Below, one piece after another: positions 23,501 through 35,500 of a stretch of DNA of 64,000 bases. The translations under genes and the position numbers were made by a program. The notes below the pieces were generated by a model, which worked only from the letters and a program-made list of their open reading frames with translations, searched no databases and was not told where the DNA came from. The first letter of the stretch is position 1. The number at the start of each line of letters is the position of its first letter. Location of the stretch: the NCBI GenBank assembly GCA_032158295.1, contig CM063262.1:5737394-5801393 (forward strand), in the 5' to 3' direction. The DNA comes from Pycnopodia helianthoides (Eukaryota > Echinodermata > Asteroidea > Forcipulatida > Asteriidae).

Positions 23501-26500
23501 CATAAGCCGCTTGCAGCTGCTATTTCCTAAAGGGGTTGAAATGAAGGTTTAGTATTAAATGCGATTATTAGTATTTCAGAAAGCATCTACTAACATGTAG
23601 TCTTAGATGTTGATTTTCTAGCTTTATGTCTTCGGGAAAACTTTCGGCTGTCCTTTGGAATGTTGTTTTACAAGGTCTTTTTCTCAAGATATACTAACTA
23701 CAAATTAACAGAAGAGGCGCTGTTTAACAAGAGGTTATGAAATGATCTGTTAATAGCAATTGGTAAGACACCAGCCAGGCATGGCCCCACAGCTGGGCTC
23801 ATAGTAAAAAAAAATAAACCCATTCTCCAGGTTTTATCTCTCCTTAACTTTCAGACATCTACATCTGGACTGTTTTCTCATTGTTGTCTTTTTTTATCTT
23901 TCTAATCCTTTTTTGGAGGCATTTTTGATTGTCAGTTTTGTCAGTTTGTCAGTCCATCGCGGTGTTTGTACCGGGGTTTCCCCGCAACTCAACGGTCGAT
24001 ATATATATCAGAGCTGCCAGCATTTGCATCTTGCAATCAGGGAGATTTTGTACAACCATCAGGGTGGATTTAGAATTACAATCAACATACCAGGGAAAAA
24101 ATTCCATAATCAGGGAGATTGTCAAATTTGTTCACTAGACTATGAAAAGATTGGTTTATTTTATAGGGAACGTTCTGCAGAATCAGGGAGAGTTGGCAGC
24201 TCTGTACATTGTATGTGTGAGTTCCAAGCTATATTGGACACACTTAAAAGGGGGGTACTGTCGTCATGATCATAGCAGGCCTATGGCTGGACATCATGGC
24301 GTTATGAACTCTTAATCAAGAAAACACTTAAAGGAACATTACAGAATTGTTTTTTGCTAACAAAACTGTTGCTGGCAGTGTAAGCACTTTATGTAATCCA
24401 CCTTATACATAAACTGACAAACCTGTAGACGTTTGAGATCGATCGGCCATCTGGGTCACGAGAAAATAGTGAAAAACCGATTACACATTTGCATGAAATC
24501 ATATAGATTCAACAAATGAATAAAACGCTCACTGAGCGATAAACTCCAATTGGAAAATTGGTTTATTCATTCCTCATCAAATATGGCATTTCAGACAGAA
24601 ATATTTCTGGGGATGTTTTCTACTATCATCATCATTAGACCGTGTAAGTTTTATGTAAATCTGTGATCAAAAGTATATTTTACAAGTTTTTTTCTTACCA
24701 ATTCTGTAATGTTCCTTTAACGATGACATTTTTGTGGAGATTGCACTGTCCGATTTTTAATCAACTTTTTATACATGAAGAAAAGGGGGGGGGGGCACAT
24801 CTCAAAACTTGCTCAGCAACTATTAAACTTTTGAATTTGTGTCGGAGTTTGACACAAAATGTAAACAATTTCTATTCGGCCAGTGTAGTATCTTGCCTGC
24901 CAGAAAGGCATTGGAATGTACAAGGTCACCCTTTGAAAAACTCAGGAATAAGGGCCATGGATTTCAGTGGAAGATGGTAAATAATTTGAGTGAACTTTTT
25001 TTATAAAAGTGCTCCTGTAGTTCGGAGAAATTTCTGGGAAATCTTACTGTACCGTTAGACTCTGTCCATCCTTCTGCTCATGGGCTTGAAAAGTTGCATT
25101 TATTCATTAACTTTGTATCGCACCTTTCTTCAGGACTTCAAGTTGTTTCAATAACAGTTAACGGCGGGGTATACTTTTGGTAATCGTCAAAGACCAGTGT
25201 CCTCACTTGGTGTATCCCAACATATGCATAAAATAACATACATGTGAAAATTGTGGGCTCAATCGGTCATCGAAGTTGCAAGAAAATAGTAAAAAGAAAA
25301 AACACCCTTGTTGCATAGAATTGTAAGTTTTCAGATGCCTGAGAAAGGCTTCATGCCTGAAGCCTTTCTCGGATTCAAATATTTCAGTGAGATAATACCT
25401 CTTTCTCAAAAACTACATTACTTCAGAGGGAGTCGTTTCTCACAATGTTTTATACTATCAGCAGCTGTCTCAGGTGCTCCTTACCAAGTCAGTTTTTTAT
25501 GGTAAGCACTCTGCACCTACATCAGACGGGTTCTCCTGTGCCCAATAATTTTCAAATCCAATTTACAAGATTTTGTTTGCAAACTTGGCCTCTGATAATG
25601 GCACCTCCAAGTTCAAGGTAAAACAAAATCAACACTTTAACAGATTTTTTTATTCAATATAGTCAAGTTCTTTTTGTTAAATACACATTGTACTTGTTCT
25701 ACTTTTTAACTTTGTGAATTAATCATTGCCGTTTTCAGGATTTTTCATCCGTGGAAGCACTTTCTAACTTCACTTTTCTACTTTTTTGTTCTCATTTTTT
25801 GATGCCCCGTTCTTTTCTTTTTGGGGCGCTCTTTCTAAATAATCGTGTTGAAATAATCACATGGTTCTTTAACTCCTGTGTGCTGCATAACCATACAGGA
25901 AGCCAAGGTACAAGACTTTTTGTATTCTCATGTGCTCTGTCTGTAACACTTTGTGGTGTGGTTGCCGTGTGCGAACCGGCGGCTACAGCTACGGCTGGAT
26001 CATGCGTTGAAGTATAGCACGTCCTTAGCAACAGTGGTAGCCGTAGCTGTAGCCGCCAATTCGATACGGCCTTATACATGACCCTGTAACCCATGACCAT
26101 GTGACCTCATTATTCAAAGCCACTCATTGTGTAACCCATGTGACATTGTCTTTGTTGTTAGTGGTAGGTGTAAACCTGTGGTATTGCATGCTTACATGTA
26201 CATTACAAGTGAACGTACTTAATGGCGTGGTGTCGGCCCCTAATCTTTTATCCAAACAGTGAAACTTATTTTCTACTTTAATAAATATTTGTATTCAAAC
26301 AATTTGTACACGTTGTAACTGGAGATGTAGTATACACATATCTGTGACTCTATATGAAAATGGTTATGGTATTGACATTATTTGCACCTGTACATGTGCG
26401 TGATCACTTAACACATTAGTTTATTTGTGATGCCCCCTCACCGAAACCAGACATTTCTCGCGAAGAAGAAAACTGCATGATAAGTAACACCAACCACAAT

Positions 26501-29500
26501 ATCAGTGTGATTTGATTTAAAGGTGTTCTATACAGGATTGGTAGAGCCGACAAAATAGTCGCAGACAGTGTTCATGTTATGTGTGATCAACCATACACAT
26601 GAAATAACAAAACCTGTGAAAATTTGGGCTTAATCGGTGATATGAGTCCGGAGAAAATAGTGAAAAACCAAGCACAGTTTTCAGCGTGTATACACATTCT
26701 CCTTAATTTTGGTTGTGACAACCCAAATCAGCTGTTGTGATTTTATCGGTTTTCAGAAACAGTTCTCTGGAATATGACTTCAGTTCAGAGGGAAATGTTT
26801 CACAAAAGATATGGTTCTAGTATGAACTTCATAGTCTGTAAGCTTTGAGACTGAAATTAAACAATGATGTTTTTTTTTTTATCCTCATACCAATCCTGTA
26901 TACCATTAGCATTAGATATGTTGAGAAATGCTTACCTCAGAGGCCCTCAATAGGTGTTATTTGAAAGCTCTTAATCTCATTTAATTGACGAGCAAACAAC
27001 AATCCAGTTTTGTGTTTTGAGGCTGGAAATGCCTGGTTTTGACATGGGTGTCACATGATTAGCTTCTCTGATTGACAGCTGTATTTGTATTGAGCATGTG
27101 AGATGACTGTTTGTAACAATTTTTTTTGTAGACGTACGTTTTGTCGGTGCGTAGATAGTGTGCTTTTTACAGTAGAATGTGTTGTGGCATTGTAACTGAC
27201 TCAATTAAAGCTTTTCATCACAATGCGGACAGTGAGAGAAACCGCGGCCCTCTGCAATAGATTTTATGGTCTTGGGAACTTTTTTGGTGTTGGATATGCA
27301 AAACGGCTCATGCATATTCAGTAGCAGTTTAGTAACTTATGCAGGCTTGCCTTGGTTACTTAATGATGGGGGAATTTCAGTGCCTACGTGTATGGTCACC
27401 ATTCTCGCTTACACTGGGTTAGCGCCATGTTTCTGCTACAAAGCCGTGAAGGGCGAAGAACGCTAAGGGAAGCACAAACACAAGCAAAAATTTGCTAACC
27501 AGGTCCCAATTTCATAGAGCTGCTTAGGCACAAAAAATAAGCAAAGCGCAACAAGACTTATGCTTACCAGAGTAAAGTTACCAGCTAAAATACCACGTCA
27601 CCTGTACCATTTGTGACTGTTATCCTGCTCATTTCTGCTGAGCAGGAAATGGTTAGCAATAATTTCTGCTTAAGCAGCTCTATGAAAGGCTTGGAATTTT
27701 TTTTCTTTCCAATTTTCATAAGGACTCTTTCTTTTGGGAAAAATAAAGGAATCACAAATTTGAATTTGACCTTTGAACCCCTCTTTAAAGGGCAGGAATT
27801 TTTTGTTCTGCAACTGGAAGGGCAGCCATGAAATTGTGGCCATGTTTTTAAGTGTACCACTCATCGGATCTATTTAACCTGGTATTAACTCTGTCTTCTC
27901 TTCTCTCCTCCTCTCTCCCCTTCTTCATCCTCTCCACAGTTCTTAACAAGCATGGCAAGTTGATAACATTTCTACGCTCATTTATCTTAGCGAGGCCGAC
28001 GAGGCGCGGGCTGAAGCAGAGGGGGATCCTACGGGAGCGTGTCTTCGGCTGCGATCTCGGGGAGCACCTGTTGAACTGTGGAACGGACGGTAGGAGTTTG
28101 CGTTCCTTTAAAACTTATTTTTTAAAAAAATTAATTTTTTTTTTAAACGCTTGTTGCTTTAACTGGTACCTGTGTGGCTGGTCACAGTACATAAACACTG
28201 TTTTCGTTTTTCCTGATTGCAAGACGCAAATGTTGGCAGCCCTGGTTAGTGTGATATTTTCCCATGTTTCCCATCTGTAACCACTAGTTTTACAGAAAGT
28301 AGTATACAGAAAGACAGTAAATTATTGTTCATTTAATGTAGATTTCCCCATACAGTTTATAGGCATAGTGACAGGGTTTGTTGCCCTTGAGCTTTTATAT
28401 GACTGACAGGGCCCAATTTCATAGAGCTGCTTAAGCACAAAAAGTAGCTAAGCACAACAAAATTATGCTTACCAAAATAAGGTTACCAGCCAAACTACCA
28501 TATCACATGTACATTTTGTGACTGGTATCCTGCTCATTTCTGCTTAGCAGGCAATTGTTAAGCATCATTTTCTGCTTAAGCTGCTCTATGAAATTGGGCC
28601 CAGCAGGACCCTAGCTTGTCATTTCCAGAACTGACTACTGTTCCTGATTCTGCAGCAAGTTCCCTGAAAATAAACCAATCTTTCCATGTTCTGATGAACA
28701 ATTTGCAGAATGTAATTCTAAATATCTCCCTGATTGTTGGACAAAATCTCCATGATTGCAAGATGCAAATGTTGGCAGCTCTGCCTTTCACCTTGTCCAG
28801 TAGCCCGAACATCTGTCGTCACACTTCGAGGCCCGTGTTTTACGCCAGAGACCGGCTTCGAGCGTTTGGAGGAATCCTGACAAACGCATCTTTGGCCTCG
28901 CATCCCATTGCATTGCGGTCTTGTAGATAGGGGAACCAGTCGGACAGGGGACCAGTAGCAGTGACCATCTCTTTGATTAATAGACCGGTGCCTGTCCTTA
29001 TCCGGCCTTGCGGATAAGGACAGCGGACCAGTCTACATGTACTTGTACAGCAGCTTGTTCATACTGTATTATTAAGACAGGGATGCTTTTCCAAAACTGA
29101 ACTAGCCAGCCGGACCACTTGGAGAGACTTTTGGCCGGCCCTCAATTTGTTTTTACTAGCACTTTGCCAGCAGACCACTTTGAACTCTTTCACGCACTGA
29201 CCGGTCACTAGCAACCGGTTTAAATCCCTGCAGAAAAAATATAAGAATCCAAAGGCCACACAGTTTTCAGAATGGGAAAGAGGACTCTTGAGGGCGCTAT
29301 TGTGACATTTTTGGGGGGTGGGTCGCGATTTGCAAAAATTTAGTCAACAATTAATGTGTCCATATGATCAATTTATCACTAAAAGAAATGGTGCATGAAA
29401 GGGTTAAAGGTATTGTACACCTTTTGGTAACGGCTCAAAATCGGTGTCCACATTTTGTGTGATTCAACATATGCACGAACAAACAAACCTGTGAAAGTTT

Positions 29501-32500
29501 GAGCTCAATTGGTCATCGAGGTCACGAGAAAATAGTGAAAAAGAGACCTTATGTGTTTTCTGTTTTTTCATAATACATCAAGTTTTTATCATCATTTTCA
29601 CGCGTGATAAAAGTTTTTATCACGCGTGATAAAAACGATTTTTTTTTACTCATTTCTCAGAAACGATAGCATTTTAGGCAGAAATATTTTAAGAAACCCT
29701 TTCTACCATTACTTACTTTAAGTCATGTAAGTTATGTGTGAATCTGTGAACATTCGTGTTTATCAATCTTACCAATAGTGTACAGGGCCTTTAAGAGAGA
29801 ATGCTATATGTTCTACAGAAATCCTGTCGTGAGGTCATTTGTTTCTTGTGTGAATTATTTAAATTGTTGCGTGTCATTTGGTTTTAAAAATCACAATAAA
29901 TAAATAAAAAAGCAACCCTGTAAATTATTATTTTTTATATATTTTTTTATATTATAAATTTCAGTTCCTAGTATCATCGAAGCGTGCACAGAGTTCATCG
30001 AGTCGAACGGGGTCGTGGACGGCATCTACAGGCTCTCGGGCGTCTCGTCGACCGTCCAGTGGCTGAGGGACGAATTCGACAGCGAGAAGGTCCCCGACCT
30101 GATGCAGTACGACAAGGACATCCACTGTGTGTCCTCCGTCTGCAAGTTGTACTTTCGGGAACTTCCCAATCCTCTCTTGACTTATCAGCTGTACAAGAAG
30201 TTTGAGGTAAGTTCGTTAAAAAAAAAATTATCTCTTTGTAAGCAACAGACTCTGAAGCAGCGGCGGCACCAGACCTGTTAATCTGGGAAGGAGGAAGAGG
30301 GGGGGGGGAAACTTATATTTAGGGGGGGGGGGTCAAACAAAAATCTATAATGTACTGTATAAGCCTACAATTCACTCCAGAAAAAAGATTTTGCACTGTG
30401 TGAATGTGACGTGTTGTGCCAACTGCGTGTACAATGGCTGCTTACGGTTTGGGCAGACAATGCATTTCTATTTATAGCAAGTTTTCAAGCTTGTACAGAT
30501 AAATAAATCCACATTTTATTAACATTGCCGGAGATGGAAAGTGTATTTGGCTTTTTTGATGGTGCCAGCTAATTATGATGGATGAAATTGAGTTTATTAT
30601 TTACAGCGCAAACAACACTGTAACAAATTGGGTGCAATGGTTTGGGATTAAACTCAATTTCGGCCATCGGGGAAAAAAACTTGGGGGGGGGGGCAAAAAA
30701 AATAAGCGCCGCCGCTGCTCTGAAGGAGGGGGAAAAGAAAACAGAATGGGGAAAGGAAACAGAATTGGAGAATTATCCAATTTCATTGCTTATTTTATCA
30801 TTTGTCCTTACTTGTATCTATTATGTTTAGTGCTTGTGTTTTTATACTTAAAGAAAGATCTATTATCTGCAAGATTTATATATGTGCACGGCCACAATCA
30901 CGGGTACAATTTCTGTTAAAAAGACACCAATTGAACAACACATAAAATGTTGAGTAACTCCTTGCAGATCTTGTATTTGACAAACTCAAGTACTTTCTAC
31001 TCTTCATTCACAAAGCGCTGGTTAATTAATTTTACAAACAACATTGAATAACTGTTACATCACTGGTTTTCAAATGTTGTTCATAACATGGACACGAACA
31101 AAATGTGAACCCATGAATGTGGCTTTGCACACATTCGTTTTGGCTTCCTTTTCATATTTGTTTTGTTTTCCTTGATTTTGTTCTACACTGCCCCCCTGAC
31201 CGCACCCAAAATACCACACCCTAATTGCCACGCCCATTTCTCTCTTAGGATTAATGTGAATGTTTTTGTGGGCGGGGTTTTGTTAATGTAGGAGGCGGCA
31301 ACATCCAATGAGGAGAGACGTCCTTGGTTATGTTTCTACATTTCCCCCATGACCACACCCAAAATACCACACCCTAATTGCCACGCCCATTTCTCTCTAA
31401 GGATTAATGTGAATGTTTTTGTGGCGTGTTTTCTTTGGGGTGTTAATTTAGGAGGCGGCAACATCCAACGAGGAGAAACGTCTGATCAAGATGCACGACA
31501 CCGTCCAGCAGCTTCCGCCGCCTCACTACCGCACCCTGGAGTTTCTCATCAAACACTTGGCCAAGATGGCCGCCCACGGGGGCCAGACCGGCATGAACAC
31601 CAAGAACCTGGCCATAGTCTGGGCCCCGAACCTCTTGAGGTCAGTTCGCCTTTGTTTGCACTATCTGTGTTTAACTATAATCACTATACTAGCCAAGAAC
31701 CCTTGGAGAGAAGACAATGAAGGAAGTTTTAGTTTTAGATGTGGGAGGAAAAATACCAGAGAAATATTCAAGGGAAAACCCAAGCAATCAGGCAGCAACT
31801 GAAAAACCCAATCCATGTAGTGCCCCAGTGTGATTTGAGCTGGGATCCCCAGAGGTGGAAGGCAAGGCAAGATACCACTACGCCAACCTGACTGCCAATA
31901 GTGATCCAACCAGTATGAAGTATTAAAATTCCCTTCACATTTTTTCTCTCCCATAGATCCAAGGACCTGATCCTGGCCACGGCTGCAGCCTTCATGGAGA
32001 TCAAAATACAGGCCACCGTGGTGGAGTATTTGATACGCAAAGCCGACGTCATCTTCAACGATAAACTCTTTCCCGACGTGCCAGGAAGATGTAAGTGTTG
32101 TTACGCGAAGATTTGAAACTTTGTATGGTGGCCGAACAGTCTTGAAAAGTGCTTTGCCATTTGTGCTTGGCTGTGCCATATATATGAGATAAAAATCTCT
32201 CTTTTTGGGCGGTGGTGGCTCTGACAAGTATGATCTGATTGTCTTCTCGATACAAAAAAACATGAGCAGTTTTCAATCAGAAGTTGGTGAGAGGTTTATC
32301 GATAATAAAGTAACAAAACAAAATTAATAATAATAGTAATAATAGCTTGCATTTATATAGCGCTTAATACAGGGTTTCTAAGCACTGATACTTTTTCCTG
32401 CAAGGTATGTGGAGCTACACTTGGATGTGTTCGTACATTTGCTATTATGGACTAAACAATTGATTGATTGATGGTCAGGTGGAACAATTTTTACTAACTC

Positions 32501-35500
32501 CTATATTTTTTCTTTGTTTTCCTTTTGGGGCGCGGTGGTTTCCTTTCTCCGACAGTGATGGGACAGGAGATGCAGAGACCCAAGTCGTTGATCCTCTCCA
32601 CGCCTACCAAACTGCTCTCGCTCGAGGAGGCGAGAGCAAGGACCGCATCCCAGGAGCTGAAGTCATCGACGACAAGCCAAAGTACATCGAGGTCGGCGGA
32701 GGGCCAGCGGCTCTACCCAAGCAATATCACACAGTAATTAACTTCCCGATGGAAAGGTAGGAGCCAAGTTTTATTCACGGTTGATATCGTCACAATAGTG
32801 GAAGAAAACATCATATCTCAATTTTGCAAAAAAACATCGCTATCTCACACAAAAATGCTTCGTTCAAAAACAATGTATCTTGATTTTGCGAAAAACGTTG
32901 CTATCAAACACAAAAGTGCTCCGTTCAAAAACGTTGTATCTTGATTTTGCAAAAAATGTCGCTATCTCACACATAAGTGCTCCGTTCAAAAACATTGTAT
33001 CTTGATTTTGCAAAAAAATTCGCTATCTCACACAAAAGTGCTCCGTTCAAAAATGTTGTATCTTGATGTTGCGAAAACATCATGTCTTGTACAAAAATAC
33101 CACGTGCCAAAACTTATCTCGGCGTGAACTTGTTTTGTGTGCACATCCAGGCTATTTTGAGCGAGATAATGAAGTTTTGGACAATTTCAAGTGTTATTTA
33201 GGAGATACAACGTTTCGCACTCAACAATTAAATCTCCTGCTTTCCTTTGCAGTGCGGGGAATACTTTGGTTGCCCTGTTGCAGAAATTCCGCTCATGAAA
33301 GTATTATTTTTTTTTTGTAGGAAAAGAGGATCCTTCTCAGCTAAGTCCAAGAAGTCTCCAGGCTGGAAGAATTTCTTCACCCGCTCGGGATCCAAAGACG
33401 GCACAAAGAAGAAAGACGGAGACAAGTCCCTGGGCAGAGGGAGTCTGAGATCCGTGCGTAGCGTCGAGTCCCTGACCTCCAGCAACTCCAGCTACGACGG
33501 ACAGAGATCCGGGGATGGTAAGTGTTCGTTAGGTGATTTATTAGGTCAGTTGATCACAAGCAATTCTGATTGGGTCGTGTGATTGTAGTCACGTGCTTGG
33601 TTTTGTTGGGTTAGCTTGACTGATGTCTGCCGTTATCAAGTGGCGTGTCGCAGCCGAGTGGTTCAGAGAGACTCAAGTTCTGGTGGCTACTTCCAGCCTC
33701 AGTTTGGTGTACATTAGTCTGAATGGATAAAAAAACAAGATGGCTGGACCATGATAAAAGTCTATTGAACACTTTGATTGTATAACCGTAAAGTTGAGAA
33801 TGGTTACGCCTGCACCTTTATTTTGACACTTACTTGATAACACTTAAGTCAATGCTTGCAATTAAGTTTGGCTTAAGTGATTTCTTTCCCTGCCTTTCAT
33901 CGGTGTGGACCGCCGTTCGAATCCCGCCTCAGACCAGAGCCTTGCATATGGATTAGGTTTTCAGTCCCTACCTGATAACATGCAGGCCTCGAACTTCGTG
34001 TTCAAAAGGGCACGGCAATTTCCCCAAAATGAAGGGCACCCAATGAGGAAAATTTGAATTTGTATTGAAGGTTTTTAAGGGCACCCACAGCAATTGCTGT
34101 GGTGCCGTGGCAAAATTTGAGGCCTGAACATGTGTTCTTTTTTTCCCTTAGTTGGTGTTTTCCTCCCACATCTTAAGTTAAACCGATATTTCTTTAACAT
34201 CTCTTCACAGGTATCTTCGGGCTTTTGAGTTTACAGTGCAAGACACTTTTGAGGGTTCCTAGGTTTCAAAACCAGAATTAATTTTACTTATTAATTAGAA
34301 TAATAACAGGCCTTGCGCTTAAGCTTTTTATAAAGTAGCCTACTGGGCTAGTGAACTGCATTTTTACTTGCCCCCAGGAAGTTTAAGTAGCCCAGATTAT
34401 AAACATGTATTGTCATCAATGTACACCACAGGGCAAGTTGAGAAGTCTTTAAAAGTCGTTCACAGATTATAAATTTTTGTACATATTATTTGTTGCAGGT
34501 ACTCACAGAGTCCTGATGCGGAGGAACTCGGTGGCTTGTGTTGACAGCCTCCAGAGGGCCGCCTCCCATGACTCCTTCTTTGAGGTGGATGCGGCGACCA
34601 TCGCCGCGGCAACGGAGGACTTCCTGGCCTCCACGTCGCATCTCAAGAAGGACGAGGAGTCGGAAGATGAGATTTTCATCGTTGAGAAACCGCCGGAGAA
34701 GAAGAAGAAAGAGGAGAAGGACAGGAGGAAGTCGAGTCCCCTCTGGATCGACCAGAGCATCAGCAGCTCGGAGTCGAACATCACCTCTCCGAAAACACCG
34801 CTGTCGACCCCGAGGGACATCTCCACCGAAGCCAAAAACAACACAAGCAGTGACGATAACCTGCTTGAAATCAGTGCCAAAGCTCTCATGACCAATCCTG
34901 ACAAACTCATCCCGATCGTCAACGGAGCAGAGAGCCCGTTGAGTGCTGACAAGAACCAGAACGGGCGGTTGTCGCCTCAGGCCCCCGTTCGACGGCGGAG
35001 CAAAGCTATGGGGATTCCTACCAGGAGGAAGATCCAGAGCTCTCCTCCGATGGATCTGCAACCGCTGGGTATATCACCGCCGCGAGATATGGACATCACA
35101 GAGGAAGCCCCGAGTCCCAGGTCCTGGAGGCGAAAGGGCTCCATGGACAGTCCTGAGGGATCCAGAGGGAGCTCTGTTTTAGAGAAGCTCACGAGGGCGA
35201 TGAAGCCAAAGACTAAAGTTAGACGAGAGTTGAGTCTCGGCAACGAGATGGGGAAGCAGGCACGGGGGTCGCAGAACATCCCCGGGGACGAGGGCCAAGT
35301 TGAACTTCGAAGTATTCTCAAAGTTGAGGAGAGCAATCTCTTGGATTCCTCGAGTACCCAAGATGCCAACTCACAGACGGCCGAGGACTTTGGGCAGGAT
35401 CAGATTAACGGGGAAGGTAAGGACCACGGCAAGCACGCCAGACCCAGGTCTCTCTCGGCGCATGTCAAGGCAAACACAGACTCTGACCTCTTCGAGGACT

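Larger units (their letters stand above)
20960..27939 (+). other. intron 8 of the RhoGAP gene (7.0 kb)
   Basis: The largest intron. Contents: P3 (21177), G-rich tract (22438), GCCGC minisatellite (23190), K1 (24008), L3 (24244), C2 (24328), E1 (25180), I2 (25965), D2 (26517) and A5 (27501). Between 21550 and 22430, and between 27000 and 27480, I see nothing I can name. Confidence 0.6.
28090..29964 (+). other. intron 9 of the RhoGAP gene
   Basis: Contains a K fragment (about 28208-28245), A6 (28407), K2 (28616) and B1 (29404). Short palindromic phrases near 28985-29030 ('ccttatccggccttgcggataagg') are noted; no exon was found. Confidence 0.6.

Noticed and set aside
23117..23530. 137-codon frame with Ala/Cys/Arg repeats.
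   Set aside because: Artefact of the 34-bp minisatellite rotating through three frames.
34486..35061. Long minus-strand frames (191, 149, 164 codons) opposite the RhoGAP terminal exon.
   Set aside because: Shadow frames from the GC-rich coding strand; the + strand frame is continuous for 690 codons and matches the family.
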